Shown here: positions 45,164 through 56,540 of the stretch, piece after piece
How positions within the stretch are numbered: position 1 is the first letter of the stretch
Layout of the letters: each line of letters starts with the position of its first letter
Origin: GCA-002733465 sp965230525
GTDB taxonomy: Bacteria > Pseudomonadota > Gammaproteobacteria > Enterobacterales > Kangiellaceae
DNA: 64,000 nt
Assembly: GCA_965230525.1 (NCBI GenBank)
Contig: OZ246008.1
Location: forward strand, 3,906,001-3,970,000
Direction: 5' to 3'
Program-made: the position numbers and the translations under genes
The notes under the pieces: model-generated
The model's input: only the letters and a program-made list of their open reading frames with translations
Told to the model about the DNA's origin: nothing
The model's database searches: none

Positions 45164-45832
45164 TTGTTTGGTTGTTCTTTCGGCTATGTCAATTTGTCTG
45201 CTCTCCTTATAGATTGCACTTGCAAGCTTCCGACAGAAATCCTTGTTTTAACAAATGCATACCGTCCTAACTAAAACTATTGCTTTATGGTTAGGATTGC
45301 TTGGATATTCTATAATCACCAATTGTTGCAGTTTGCTCAATCGACTCTCACCTCTTTAGCAACCAAAGTCTCATTCGATATAGGATGTTTACTCACTTAA
45401 CTATCGGGTAAACTACAAGCTACCAGCACTGATCGATAAGCCAAAGAGTTGTAACTGTTGAATGGTTTTAGCCTTGTGTAAAGTTTACTACTTTGACATT
45501 TTCTCAACCCCCTCAAGATAATATGCTAGTAATTAATTGGTAGCGGAATTTAGAGCACTAGACTAATCAGACTAGAGACTAGAAAATTAGACATTAACGC
45601 TCGAGAACTGAATAACTGATCGCTCTAACTTATGGTCTACTTTGCTTTCGGTATGACCTACTTTATTACGGGCATCCTGTCCTCCACCCCTTTCGGAGAC
45701 TGCATCGTACCTTTGCAGCTAAAAATTACTCCCGACAAGTTTTTGAGTCTGCCCCATGAGCAAAGCGACAGTTTTGGGTAATCCTGTCAGCATTCGGGAA
45801 ACTAGCCCTATCAAATTCTAATTAAAAAAAAA

Positions 45833-45849
45833 CCCGCTCATAGAGCGGG
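45833..45849 (-). terminator. Rho-independent terminator, distal copy, rrn operon
   Basis: CCCGCTC and GAGCGGG form a stem around ATA, flanked by A and T runs on either side, so it works on both strands. On the minus strand it is followed by a long T run. It is the second terminator after 5S. Confidence 0.9.
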
Positions 45850-45867
45850 TTTTTCTTTTAATTAAGA

Positions 45868-45887
45868 GCCTGGCAATGACCTACTTT
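45868..45887 (-). pseudogene. Truncated 5S rRNA 3' end (about 20 nt)
   Basis: On the minus strand AAAGTAGGTCATTGCCAGGC is identical to the last 20 bases of the intact 5S gene. It is followed by the same 23-base spacer and terminator as the real gene. It looks like the remains of a second 5S copy. Confidence 0.8.
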
Positions 45888-46012
45888 GTAGCCTACTTCC
45901 ATGTAGGCTATCCCTACGGGACCAGCTAGAGCTGTCTAAATTCGTTCCTGACGAATTTATCACATGTCAGCATTCGGGAAACTAGCCCCATCAAATTTTA
46001 ATTAAAAAAAAA

Positions 46013-46029
46013 CCCGCTCATAGAGCGGG
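46013..46029 (-). terminator. Rho-independent terminator, proximal copy, rrn operon
   Basis: Same CCCGCTC-ATA-GAGCGGG stem with A/T runs, 18 bases after the end of 5S. Primary terminator of the operon. Confidence 0.92.
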
Positions 46030-46047
46030 TTTTTCTTTTAATTAAGA

Positions 46048-46165
46048 GCCTGGCAATGACCTACTTTCACATGGGGAAACCCCACACTATCATCGGCGCT
46101 GAACGTTTTCACTTCTGAGTTCGAGATGGGATCAGGTGGTTCCCGTTCGCTAATGTCACCAGGCA
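46048..46165 (-). rRNA. rrf: 5S ribosomal RNA
   Basis: About 118 nt. The minus strand starts TGCCTGGTGAC and ends CATTGCCAGGC, which pair as the terminal helix. Internal segments match gammaproteobacterial 5S (CCCATCTCGAACTCAGAAGT and CGCCGATGATAGTGTGGGG). It lies about 170 bases after 23S. End positions are accurate to a few bases. Confidence 0.96.
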
Positions 46166-46337
46166 AAACTGGAAGATTAATTGAGGATGAGTCAATCAAT
46201 CATTAATCATTTAGGTAACTTGACTCTCGTTTGAGTCGGTGAGTAACACTCTATCGCAGAGGTTTTTTCAATCGTCGGATGAGTTATTCAGTGATTAAGT
46301 CAATCACACACAACACCAAAACTGTTTGGGTGTTATA

Positions 46338-49232
<2,895 letters not shown>

Positions 49233-49252
49233 TATAACCCCAAAAAGTCTCT

Positions 49253-49372
49253 TACTGGTCTTTTTTGCGAAATGCGCCGTTGCACTTATCGCTCAACTCG
49301 TTGCATACCGATGTATGCGCCTCGTCTCGCTCTGGCGTGCGCCTAGCCTTTCACAAAAAATCCTGCGTAAGC
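49253..49372. repeat. Palindromic repeat A (MITE-like) in the 23S-tRNA spacer
   Basis: An imperfect palindrome about 110 bases long centred on GCATAC-cgat-GTATGC (49303-49318). The outer ends are a T run (TTTTTTGCGAAA) and an A run (TTTCACAAAAAA), roughly complementary. It shares its layout with repeats at 49672-49754 and 49834-49955. Confidence 0.7.
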
Positions 49373-49559
49373 TATTGCTTGTTCTTAAATCTCACCGTGG
49401 ACTAACACGTAAAACGACATTTAATACTGAAACAAAACCTGATATTACTATCAGTGCTTTAGGATTAATTTTGTATGATTAACTTTGCTTATACTGAATA
49501 ATTCATCAATAACGATTGATAAATACCTTTGCTTGTTTGTTACTCGTTTGTTACCTAAA

Positions 49560-49571
49560 TTGTTAAAGAAC
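49560..49571 (-). promoter_or_regulatory. boxA-like antitermination element upstream of 23S
   Basis: On the minus strand GTTCTTTAACAA matches the boxA consensus TGCTCTTTAACA. Position in the 16S-23S spacer upstream of 23S is where Nus-dependent antitermination boxes occur in gammaproteobacteria. Confidence 0.65.
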
Positions 49572-49644
49572 GTCTGATGTAAATATCAGAGATAAAGCAT
49601 GCGCCTTATCTCTAACATCTAAACCATCATTTGAAGAGAAGAAT

Positions 49645-49660
49645 GTTCCGCCTGCGGAAC
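49645..49660. other. Short stable hairpin in the rRNA spacer
   Basis: GTTCCG-CCTG-CGGAAC forms a perfect 6-bp stem with a tetraloop. It lies between boxA and repeat B and may aid spacer processing. Confidence 0.55.
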
Positions 49661-49671
49661 CAAGAAAATGA

Positions 49672-49753
49672 AATTTTGCCGTGATTGGATTTTTAGTGGC
49701 GTGAAGCATACATCAGTATGTGAGCGACTCTAAAAATTCAAGCCCGGTAAAAT

Positions 49754-49754
<1 letters not shown>
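49672..49754. repeat. Palindromic repeat B (MITE-like), directly 3' of tRNA-Ile
   Basis: Outer arms AATTTTGCCG (49672-49681) and CGGTAAAATT (49745-49754), middle arms TTGGATTTTTAG and CTAAAAATTCAA, core CATAC-atca-GTATG. On the RNA strand it would fold into one long hairpin that begins at the CCA end of tRNA-Ile. Confidence 0.72.
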
Positions 49755-49830
<76 letters not shown>

Positions 49831-49833
49831 AAT

Positions 49834-49955
49834 TACTGGTCTTTTTTATTCAATCCTGCGTTGCTTTCGTCATTCGCTCAGTCACATACTTGTGTATGCT
49901 CCTTCACTCACTCCTTCAAGCGCCTTGTCTTAAATAAAAAATCCGGCGTAATCCG
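49834..49955. repeat. Palindromic repeat C (MITE-like), between the two tRNA genes
   Basis: Imperfect palindrome with core CATAC-ttgt-GTATG (49885-49898) and outer T-rich and A-rich ends (CTTTTTTATTCAAT; TTAAATAAAAAATCC). It starts with the same TTACTGGTCTTTTTT as repeat A. It lies just upstream of tRNA-Ile on the minus strand. Confidence 0.72.
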
Positions 49956-50003
49956 TCGTAGCTTGGGTTATTCTCACCAATCAACGCATCCTACACCAAT
50001 AAT

Positions 50004-50079
50004 TGGTGGAGCTATGCGGGATCGAACCGCAGACCTCCTGCGTGCAAGGCAGGCGCTCTCCCAGCTGAGCTATAACCCC
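50004..50079 (-). tRNA. alaT: tRNA-Ala (TGC anticodon)
   Basis: 76 nt on the minus strand from GGGGTTATAGCTCAG to ATAGCTCCACCA, CCA encoded. The anticodon loop contains TTGCACG (TGC), and the T arm GGTTCGATCC is standard. It lies 62 bases after the 16S 3' end, before tRNA-Ile, the usual Ala-Ile order reversed relative to E. coli rrnA (Ile then Ala). Confidence 0.97.
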
Positions 50080-50140
50080 AAAGGCTTTCTTGTCTGAAAA
50101 ACAATCTGTGTGAGCACTCAAAAATTTCGCACTTCGTATT

Positions 50141-51682
<1,542 letters not shown>

Positions 51683-51921
51683 AATTATGTTACTTGTGTC
51701 CTAAGCGGACAAGCTGCTCAAAAAAATTACTGTTTGGAATTGACTTGATTGAAACAGCTAATTAATTAGCTGGTTTATCTCGTCGATTTCAAACTGTGTA
51801 AGTTTCTTAAGGCTTTATTTGTGCTGCCTTTAAGAGTACCCACACAGATTGTTTTTCTTCTCTTCAATTTGTTTTAGAACTCTAAGCTCCGGAAACCTGT
51901 CCAGCCAAGCTTGGGGCGCGA

Positions 51922-51949
51922 ATTATACAGTCTACTCACACCCTGTCAA
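51922..51949 (-). promoter_or_regulatory. rrn promoter, proximal
   Basis: On the minus strand TTGACA, 16 bases, TATAAT, followed by a GC-rich discriminator (TCGCGCCCC). Both hexamers are perfect consensus. GC-rich discriminators make rrn promoters sensitive to ppGpp. Confidence 0.92.
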
Positions 51950-52036
51950 CCGTTTCATTTTATTTATTTCAAAATAATTTAAACGACTCATTCCATTGCA
52001 ACTTTACTTCGCTCTTTTCCCTCAGAGCGGACGCGC

Positions 52037-52064
52037 ATTATACAGCGCAACTTCACCCTGTCAA
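52037..52064 (-). promoter_or_regulatory. rrn promoter, middle
   Basis: TTGACA, 16 bases, TATAAT with discriminator GCGCGTCCGC on the minus strand. The block TTGACAGGGTG is shared with the proximal promoter, suggesting duplication. Confidence 0.92.
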
Positions 52065-52151
52065 CACTTTAAAATCATTTATTTCAATTCTTTTTAAAGC
52101 CTTGCCAGAACTCGCTTTAGAGCACTTCAATATCCCTCAAGCGAGGCGCGC

Positions 52152-52179
52152 ATTATAGGCACTTAATTTCTCTTGGCAA
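52152..52179 (-). promoter_or_regulatory. rrn promoter, distal
   Basis: TTGCCA, 16 bases, TATAAT with discriminator GCGCGCCTCGC on the minus strand. The -35 has one mismatch to consensus. Confidence 0.85.
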
Positions 52180-52278
52180 GCGATTTATTCAGTTCTTGGC
52201 AAATTATTTTTTTTTGGCGATTTTTTGCGCAGTAGCAGCATAAATACTGTTTATTTTTTGCACGAAATCACAGCTAAT

Positions 52279-52944
52279 TTATTTACGGGGATAGTGATAT
52301 TTGATATCACTCACTTTTGCCTGCTCTGATATCTTTAGTTCGACCGGACGATATAGATGAATTGTTCCCGAAACCTCAGAAGAACTATCAATGACTAATA
52401 CTGGTTTTTCGCTTCCCCACCCTGAAAAATAGCCTCCTGACTTTTGGTATATTAAATCGCCATTAATCACAGTCTTGTCTTCCAAAGTAATATCGCCGTT
52501 AACGGTTTCAATATTGACTTTTACCGATACGCCACTCAAATCGATATCGCCATTAACAGTCACAATGCTGCCACCGATCGAACTGCCTTTTTGCAAAACA
52601 ACACCACCATTAACCGTTTCTAGGTTTTTGCTGACAAGGAGGCCTTGCCCCGCTTCAATCCCACCATTTACAGTTTCAGCAGAGTTAATTTGAACTTGGC
52701 TTCCAATCTCAATTCCGCCATTAACGGTAGTGGCTGACTTGACCACCGCATTGCTTCCGATGTCAATGCCCCCATTGACACTGGACAAATTTCCAACCTT
52801 TGCACCTTTATCGATATCGATCCCACCAAATACACTGTCATAATCTCGCTGAGATAGATTATCCCCAGCTCTCACCTTGACAGCACACCCAGAACTCACA
52901 GCTATAATTAAGAAAAGCGCACTAACACGTAAAAAGAAATTCAT
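52279..52944 (-). CDS. Lipoprotein with VNGG-type beta-helix repeats
   Basis: 221 residues from ATG 52944, preferred because it opens a lipoprotein signal (LFLIIAVSSGC, lipobox SSGC) and AAGG lies upstream. The mature part is a run of about eight short repeats with the core VNGGI or VNGDI, for example LSSVNGGIDIGSNAVV, TTVNGGIEIGSQVQI and ETVNGDITLEDKTVI. Such 16-20 residue repeats predict a small right-handed beta-helix, as in polymer-forming cytoskeletal (bactofilin-like) or DUF4097-type proteins. Function is unknown; it could be a shape or envelope protein. It lies downstream of the rrn promoter region, convergent with nothing, after msrQ on the same strand. Confidence 0.75.
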   Translation of the reverse strand: MNFFLRVSALFLIIAVSSGCAVKVRAGDNLSQRDYDSVFGGIDIDKGAKVGNLSSVNGGIDIGSNAVVKSATTVNGGIEIGSQVQINSAETVNGGIEAGQGLLVSKNLETVNGGVVLQKGSSIGGSIVTVNGDIDLSGVSVKVNIETVNGDITLEDKTVINGDLIYQKSGGYFSGWGSEKPVLVIDSSSEVSGTIHLYRPVELKISEQAKVSDIKYHYPRK

Positions 52945-53103
52945 TTTATAGGTTACCTTGTTCATATATTTATAATTGAACACTGACTAATGCAATAACT
53001 CTGCCAGATTGGCACCATCACATCAGCCAAGTAAAATAAGCAGGCCTAAACACTGGATCCAACTAGGTTAGTCAAAATAACTATTTGAGGGTGGCAAACT
53101 AGG

Positions 53104-53706
53104 CTAACTTTTGGCAGGCTTTTTAACCGCCCAATAGATTCGTGCGCTGAGCAGTATAACTAATATGAGCGCATAGATTAGCGGCTCATTTAGATCTGAT
53201 TTAGTCTGCCAAATGAAGTGGATAACGGCTAATATCGCAATTATATAGACTAACTGATGTAGCTTTCTCCAGCGCCGTGCTAATTTTCGCTGCGAAATCC
53301 GATTTGAAGTAGCTACCAGCGGCAGCATCAGAGTAAATGCAATCATTCCTAACGAAATATAGGGTCGTTCGACCACTTCATTTATAAGTTCCGACAAATT
53401 GAAATCTAAGTAAAAAGCTGTAAATGCCATGATGTGCAGTAAAGCGAAGAAAGCAGCATAGAGGCCGAGCATACGCCGAAACTGAATAAGTTGTGGCAGG
53501 CCAAACCATCGTCTAAAAGGGGTAATGGCTAACCCCATCAACAAAAATATCAAACTCCAATATCCAAGCAGATGCAAGATAGCTTCTTGCGGATCCGCCC
53601 CTAAAGATTTTGTTAAAACACCGCAAAACAAATAGATCAAGGGAACCCAGCAGCTCAAATGCGCTAAAGGCTTAATCACTTTAATCGCTCGCTTGTTCAA
53701 AGTCAT
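53104..53706 (-). CDS. msrQ: Heme-binding membrane subunit of the methionine sulfoxide reductase, MsrQ (YedZ)
   Basis: 200 residues from ATG 53706; the frame opens upstream at a TTG (53718) that has no better support. Six hydrophobic segments (LSCWVPLIYLFCGVLTKS, YWSLIFLLMGLAITPF, LYAAFFALLHIMAFTAFYL, SLGMIAFTLMLPLVATS, LVYIIAILAVIHFIW, LILVILLSARIYWAV) and conserved histidines (HLLGYW, LLHIMA, KLHQLV, VIHFIW) that can ligate heme. It passes electrons from the quinone pool to MsrP in the periplasm. The start lies 20 bases after the msrP stop, as in E. coli. Confidence 0.93.
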   Translation of the reverse strand: MTLNKRAIKVIKPLAHLSCWVPLIYLFCGVLTKSLGADPQEAILHLLGYWSLIFLLMGLAITPFRRWFGLPQLIQFRRMLGLYAAFFALLHIMAFTAFYLDFNLSELINEVVERPYISLGMIAFTLMLPLVATSNRISQRKLARRWRKLHQLVYIIAILAVIHFIWQTKSDLNEPLIYALILVILLSARIYWAVKKPAKS

Positions 53707-53726
53707 AGATGATTCCAAGGGTTGAA

Positions 53727-54698
53727 TTAGTATTCTAAGCGCAAGTCCATGCCTTTGTACATTTGAGCAACATATTCGCTGTACCCATTAAACATTTGAG
53801 TTGGAATACGCTTAACCCCAAAAAGTGAATCATCGGTTATTCTTCGTTCGTGAGCTTGACTCCAGCGAGGGTGATCGACGTTTGGGTTAACATTAGCGTA
53901 AAAACCGTACTCTCTCGGAGCACTCTTATGCCACGTGTTAGTTGGGCGCTGCTCAATAAACCGCATGGATACAATCGACTTAATACTCTTAAAACCATAC
54001 TTCCAGGGTACCACTAATCTAAGTGGAGCCCCATTTTGTCCTGGCAAGCGTTTGCCATAGACGCCGGTTGCGATAAAAGTGAGCGGGTTAATGGCCTCAT
54101 CCATTCTCAAACCTTCTCGATAAGGCCAAGGCAGCGAACTAAATCCAAGCGCACCTCTTCTTTGCCCAGGGAAAACAGATCGTGATTTTAAGGTTTTGAA
54201 CTCTACAAATTTGGCCTTACTTGAAGGATTGAAATAACGAATCAGGTCACTCAATTGAAAACCACTCCACGGTATGACCATCGACCACCCCTCAACGCAT
54301 CTCAAGCGATAGATCCTTTCTTCCACTTTAACTTTGGTTAAGAAATCTTCCAATGTGTATTCGCCCGGTTTTTCGACCAGTCCGGATACTTTAATATTCC
54401 AGTCATTTCCAGGGTTAAAATTTTTTGCAAGTTCAGCGGGTTTGCTTTTACTGGTAGAAAATTCGTAAAAGTTGTTGTGATGGGTGACCACATACTCACT
54501 CGACAACGGCTCTGCGGTGGAAAACTTAGACGTGTTTGGCTGCGCAGAATGACCCGAAAATACCGATATTCCTGCACCGGCAAGCGCGCTGTAACCAAGC
54601 TTTTTCAAAAACGAGCGGCGATCCCAAAATGCCTGTTCGGGTGTGATTTGAAAATCTTTAAACCCTGTATATGCACTACGAAATTTTCTATTCTTCAT
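53727..54698 (-). CDS. msrP: Periplasmic methionine sulfoxide reductase catalytic subunit MsrP (YedY)
   Basis: 323 residues. N-terminal Tat signal with twin arginine (DRRSFLKKLGYSALAGAG). The molybdopterin-dependent catalytic domain has the conserved molybdenum ligand Cys134 (LRCVEGWSM). Other motifs include WSGFQLSDLIRYF, PWPYREGLRMDEAI and NGAPLRLVVPWKYGFKSIK. It reduces oxidised methionine in periplasmic proteins, with electrons from MsrQ. It should leave the cell folded through Tat. Conserved msrP-msrQ order. Confidence 0.95.
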   Translation of the reverse strand: MKNRKFRSAYTGFKDFQITPEQAFWDRRSFLKKLGYSALAGAGISVFSGHSAQPNTSKFSTAEPLSSEYVVTHHNNFYEFSTSKSKPAELAKNFNPGNDWNIKVSGLVEKPGEYTLEDFLTKVKVEERIYRLRCVEGWSMVIPWSGFQLSDLIRYFNPSSKAKFVEFKTLKSRSVFPGQRRGALGFSSLPWPYREGLRMDEAINPLTFIATGVYGKRLPGQNGAPLRLVVPWKYGFKSIKSIVSMRFIEQRPTNTWHKSAPREYGFYANVNPNVDHPRWSQAHERRITDDSLFGVKRIPTQMFNGYSEYVAQMYKGMDLRLEY

Positions 54699-55310
54699 TA
54701 ATACCTCTGCAAACCTAATGTTCGGCTGACTATATAGAGATGTCCAAGACTAAAAGATATGTTCAAGACTATCTTATAAGTTCGAGACTATCTTATAAGT
54801 TCAAGATTATAAAATACCATCAACACTAAAAAGACGACCGAGAGAAAGTGAAAATGTTACTTGCTCTATTTTCATTGAGAACTCCTGACTCACAAACTCC
54901 TAACTCCTAAGCAAATCAATGCGAACAGGTCAGTTAACAACGGCGACAACACTAACGAGAATAGCAGAGCGAAGAACACGACCTTCCATCATACAAATCA
55001 CACGATCAACCACGATAGTCTCTTAAAATTGCCGCTCTTAAACAGAATACGAATGGTCATGACAAATTAGATCGATTTAACCAAATAGGAATATTGAATG
55101 TTAAGCTCCTATTCTTGGATATCTTTGCTAAACTTAGATTAATTCGGCCACAAACTGCTTTGATCAACCGGCTATCGAATAGTATTCTTTTAATAAGTTT
55201 ACTAAGAAGGCATTTGATTAACCTGTTGGACAAGTACACGGCTATTGACAACGCTAAACAATCTGGCATCATTCGCGCGCATAGATTGCCGCAAAAACAG
55301 AGAACAAGCT
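54699..55310. other. Gene-poor region with degenerate tandem repeats
   Basis: 612 bases with no convincing gene. 54741-54817 holds about four 19-bp units (below). The remainder is AT-rich with short direct repeats of ACTCCT near 54890-54910. Nothing else identified. Confidence 0.55.
54741..54817. repeat. Degenerate 19-bp tandem repeat
   Basis: Units GTTCAAGACTATCTTATAA (54761) and GTTCGAGACTATCTTATAA (54780) differ at one base. More diverged units flank them: TGTCCAAGACTAAAAGATA (54741) and GTTCAAGATTATAAAATAC (54799). Confidence 0.8.
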
Positions 55311-55586
55311 ATGAGCCAAGTCGACTTTAACCGACTGATATTGAAAGGTATTACACCAGAAGGCAACAAATTTAGACCGAGCGATTGGGCCGAAAGGTTG
55401 TGCGGAAATCTTTGTACATTTCGAAACCGCCGCATGTACTACTCTCCTCTTTTGAGGCCTGCAGTGATCGATGGCATTAAGTGCGTGATCGTCGACGCAA
55501 AACTAGACGTCGAACACCCCGCGATACTTCAAGACGTCATTCATTTTGCCAGTAAAAACAACTTACAAACCGAAAAACAAGAATAA
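55311..55586 (+). CDS. DUF3579 family protein
   Basis: 91 residues from ATG 55311. The conserved family core is seen in RLILKGITPEGNKFRPSDWA and ERLCGNLCTFRNRRMYYSPL, continuing through RPAVIDGIKCVIVDAKLDVE. These proteins are short, soluble and of unknown function. No signal peptide or membrane segment. Only a weak GAGAA precedes the start, and the frame is open further upstream, but the family start matches 55311. Appears monocistronic. Confidence 0.82.
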   Translation: MSQVDFNRLILKGITPEGNKFRPSDWAERLCGNLCTFRNRRMYYSPLLRPAVIDGIKCVIVDAKLDVEHPAILQDVIHFASKNNLQTEKQE

Positions 55587-55757
55587 AATCAACGGATTTC
55601 TCGCCGTCTTCCCCTTTCTTTCAGTTCACTTTACTTGACCCAGAAGAATATTCGAGCATATAGTGAGCGTATTCTCTCAAACTTGGCATAAAAAACTTAA
55701 CTTTTAGGTCGTATTACCGCTATATTAGAATAGTAACTGCAAAATATAGGAACCCAT

Positions 55758-56204
55758 ATGAACAACAGAATTCTAGCTATCATTTCCGCTGTTTTAGCAT
55801 TTTCGAGTGCAAACGCGATAGCAGCTGAAAAAATTATGTATAAATGGAAAGATAGCAACGGTGAAGTTCACTACACCGAGCGCGCGCCGAAAGGCATAGA
55901 ATATACACGAATCAAGACCTATGTTGACTCATCTGCAGCGGTTTCTTCAAAATCACCGGCTAAAGCAGAAGCCGAGGCCAAAGCAAAATCTCCTGAAGCA
56001 AGTAAAGCCTATACCTCATGGCGCCAAGAAAACTGCATGAGAGCCAATGAAAACCTCGATATTCTCAAGAATGCTGCTCGCATTGGTGTTGATGATGGCC
56101 AAGGTGGAAAGCGCTTAATGTCAGATGAAGAAAAAGCGGCGCAGATTAAAGATATGGAAGCGCAACGAGACAAATACTGCGAGCAAACTGACGACGAAGG
56201 TTAA
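55758..56204 (+). CDS. DUF4124 domain secreted protein
   Basis: 148 residues. Signal peptide (ILAIISAVLAFSSANAIAA) and a DUF4124 domain directly after it (MYKWKDSNGEVHYTERAPKG). The remainder is an Ala/Lys/Glu-rich helical tail (SPAKAEAEAKAKSPEASKAY). DUF4124 proteins are small periplasmic or envelope proteins common in gammaproteobacteria and of unknown function. AGGA lies about nine bases before the ATG. It ends four bases into the convergent glutaredoxin-like gene. Confidence 0.85.
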   Translation: MNNRILAIISAVLAFSSANAIAAEKIMYKWKDSNGEVHYTERAPKGIEYTRIKTYVDSSAAVSSKSPAKAEAEAKAKSPEASKAYTSWRQENCMRANENLDILKNAARIGVDDGQGGKRLMSDEEKAAQIKDMEAQRDKYCEQTDDEG

Positions 56205-56458
56205 GACTCTAACCAATCTACAAGATCTTGATACTCAAAGGGCCAGCCTAGCTCGCCCTTTTTTGCAACTAATACCGGAATTCTAACGCCATATTGCTGC
56301 ACGAGCTCCTCGCTGTCTGAAATTTCCACTTTATCAATATTAATATCGCCGGTGGTCGCCTCCCGGTTTTGACGCCAATATTCAATCATGGACCAGGCCT
56401 GGTCACACAAATGACACCCTAATGTGGTCATAAACTTTATCTGATAATTATTCGACAT
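56201..56458 (-). CDS. Glutaredoxin-like thioredoxin-fold protein
   Basis: 85 residues from ATG 56458 (a TTG upstream at 56470 is less likely). The N-terminal CxxC active site is in MTTLGCHLCDQAWSM. The remainder has the thioredoxin-fold pattern of short glutaredoxin family proteins (DINIDKVEISDSEELVQQYG then VRIPVLVA with the cis-Pro). Members of this family (DUF836-like) are of unknown specific role. It lies upstream of rlmKL on the same strand but about 70 bases after its stop, so operon membership is unclear. Confidence 0.83.
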   Translation of the reverse strand: MSNNYQIKFMTTLGCHLCDQAWSMIEYWRQNREATTGDINIDKVEISDSEELVQQYGVRIPVLVAKKGELGWPFEYQDLVDWLES

Positions 56459-56540
56459 TCTCAACCCCAATTAACCTTTCACTTTTAATTTAAGCCCCTT
56501 AATCGCGCCATTTTAATCGAGCTCGTTTAACTCGGCTCTC

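Larger units (their letters stand above)
45164..46047. other. Gene-free region between the GGDEF gene and 5S rRNA
   Basis: No coding frame. It holds two copies of a terminator, three short hairpins and a fragment of 5S rRNA in the last 260 bases (described separately). The first 620 bases show nothing I can name. Confidence 0.6.
45785..46067. repeat. 180-bp tandem duplication covering a terminator and the 3' end of 5S
   Basis: 45785-45887 equals 45965-46067 at about 101 of 103 positions; offset exactly 180 bases. Both copies contain a rho-independent terminator and the last 20 bases of the 5S gene on the minus strand. The 75-base stretch between the copies (45888-45964) holds three perfect hairpins: TAGCCTAC/GTAGGCTA, CAGCT-ag-AGCTG and AAATTCGT/ACGAATTT. 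Confidence 0.9.
51683..52278. other. rrn leader and promoter region
   Basis: About 600 bases upstream of 16S with no gene. The leader (51683-51920) holds an AT-rich inverted repeat near 51758-51772 (AGCTAATTAATTAGCT). The part from 51922 carries three tandem promoters; nothing else is recognised up to the lipoprotein gene end at 52279. Confidence 0.7.

Noticed and set aside
45652..45664. ATGACCTACTTT-like word resembling another 5S 3' end
   Set aside because: Only 12 bases match and the flanks do not resemble 5S or the terminator block; treated as chance.
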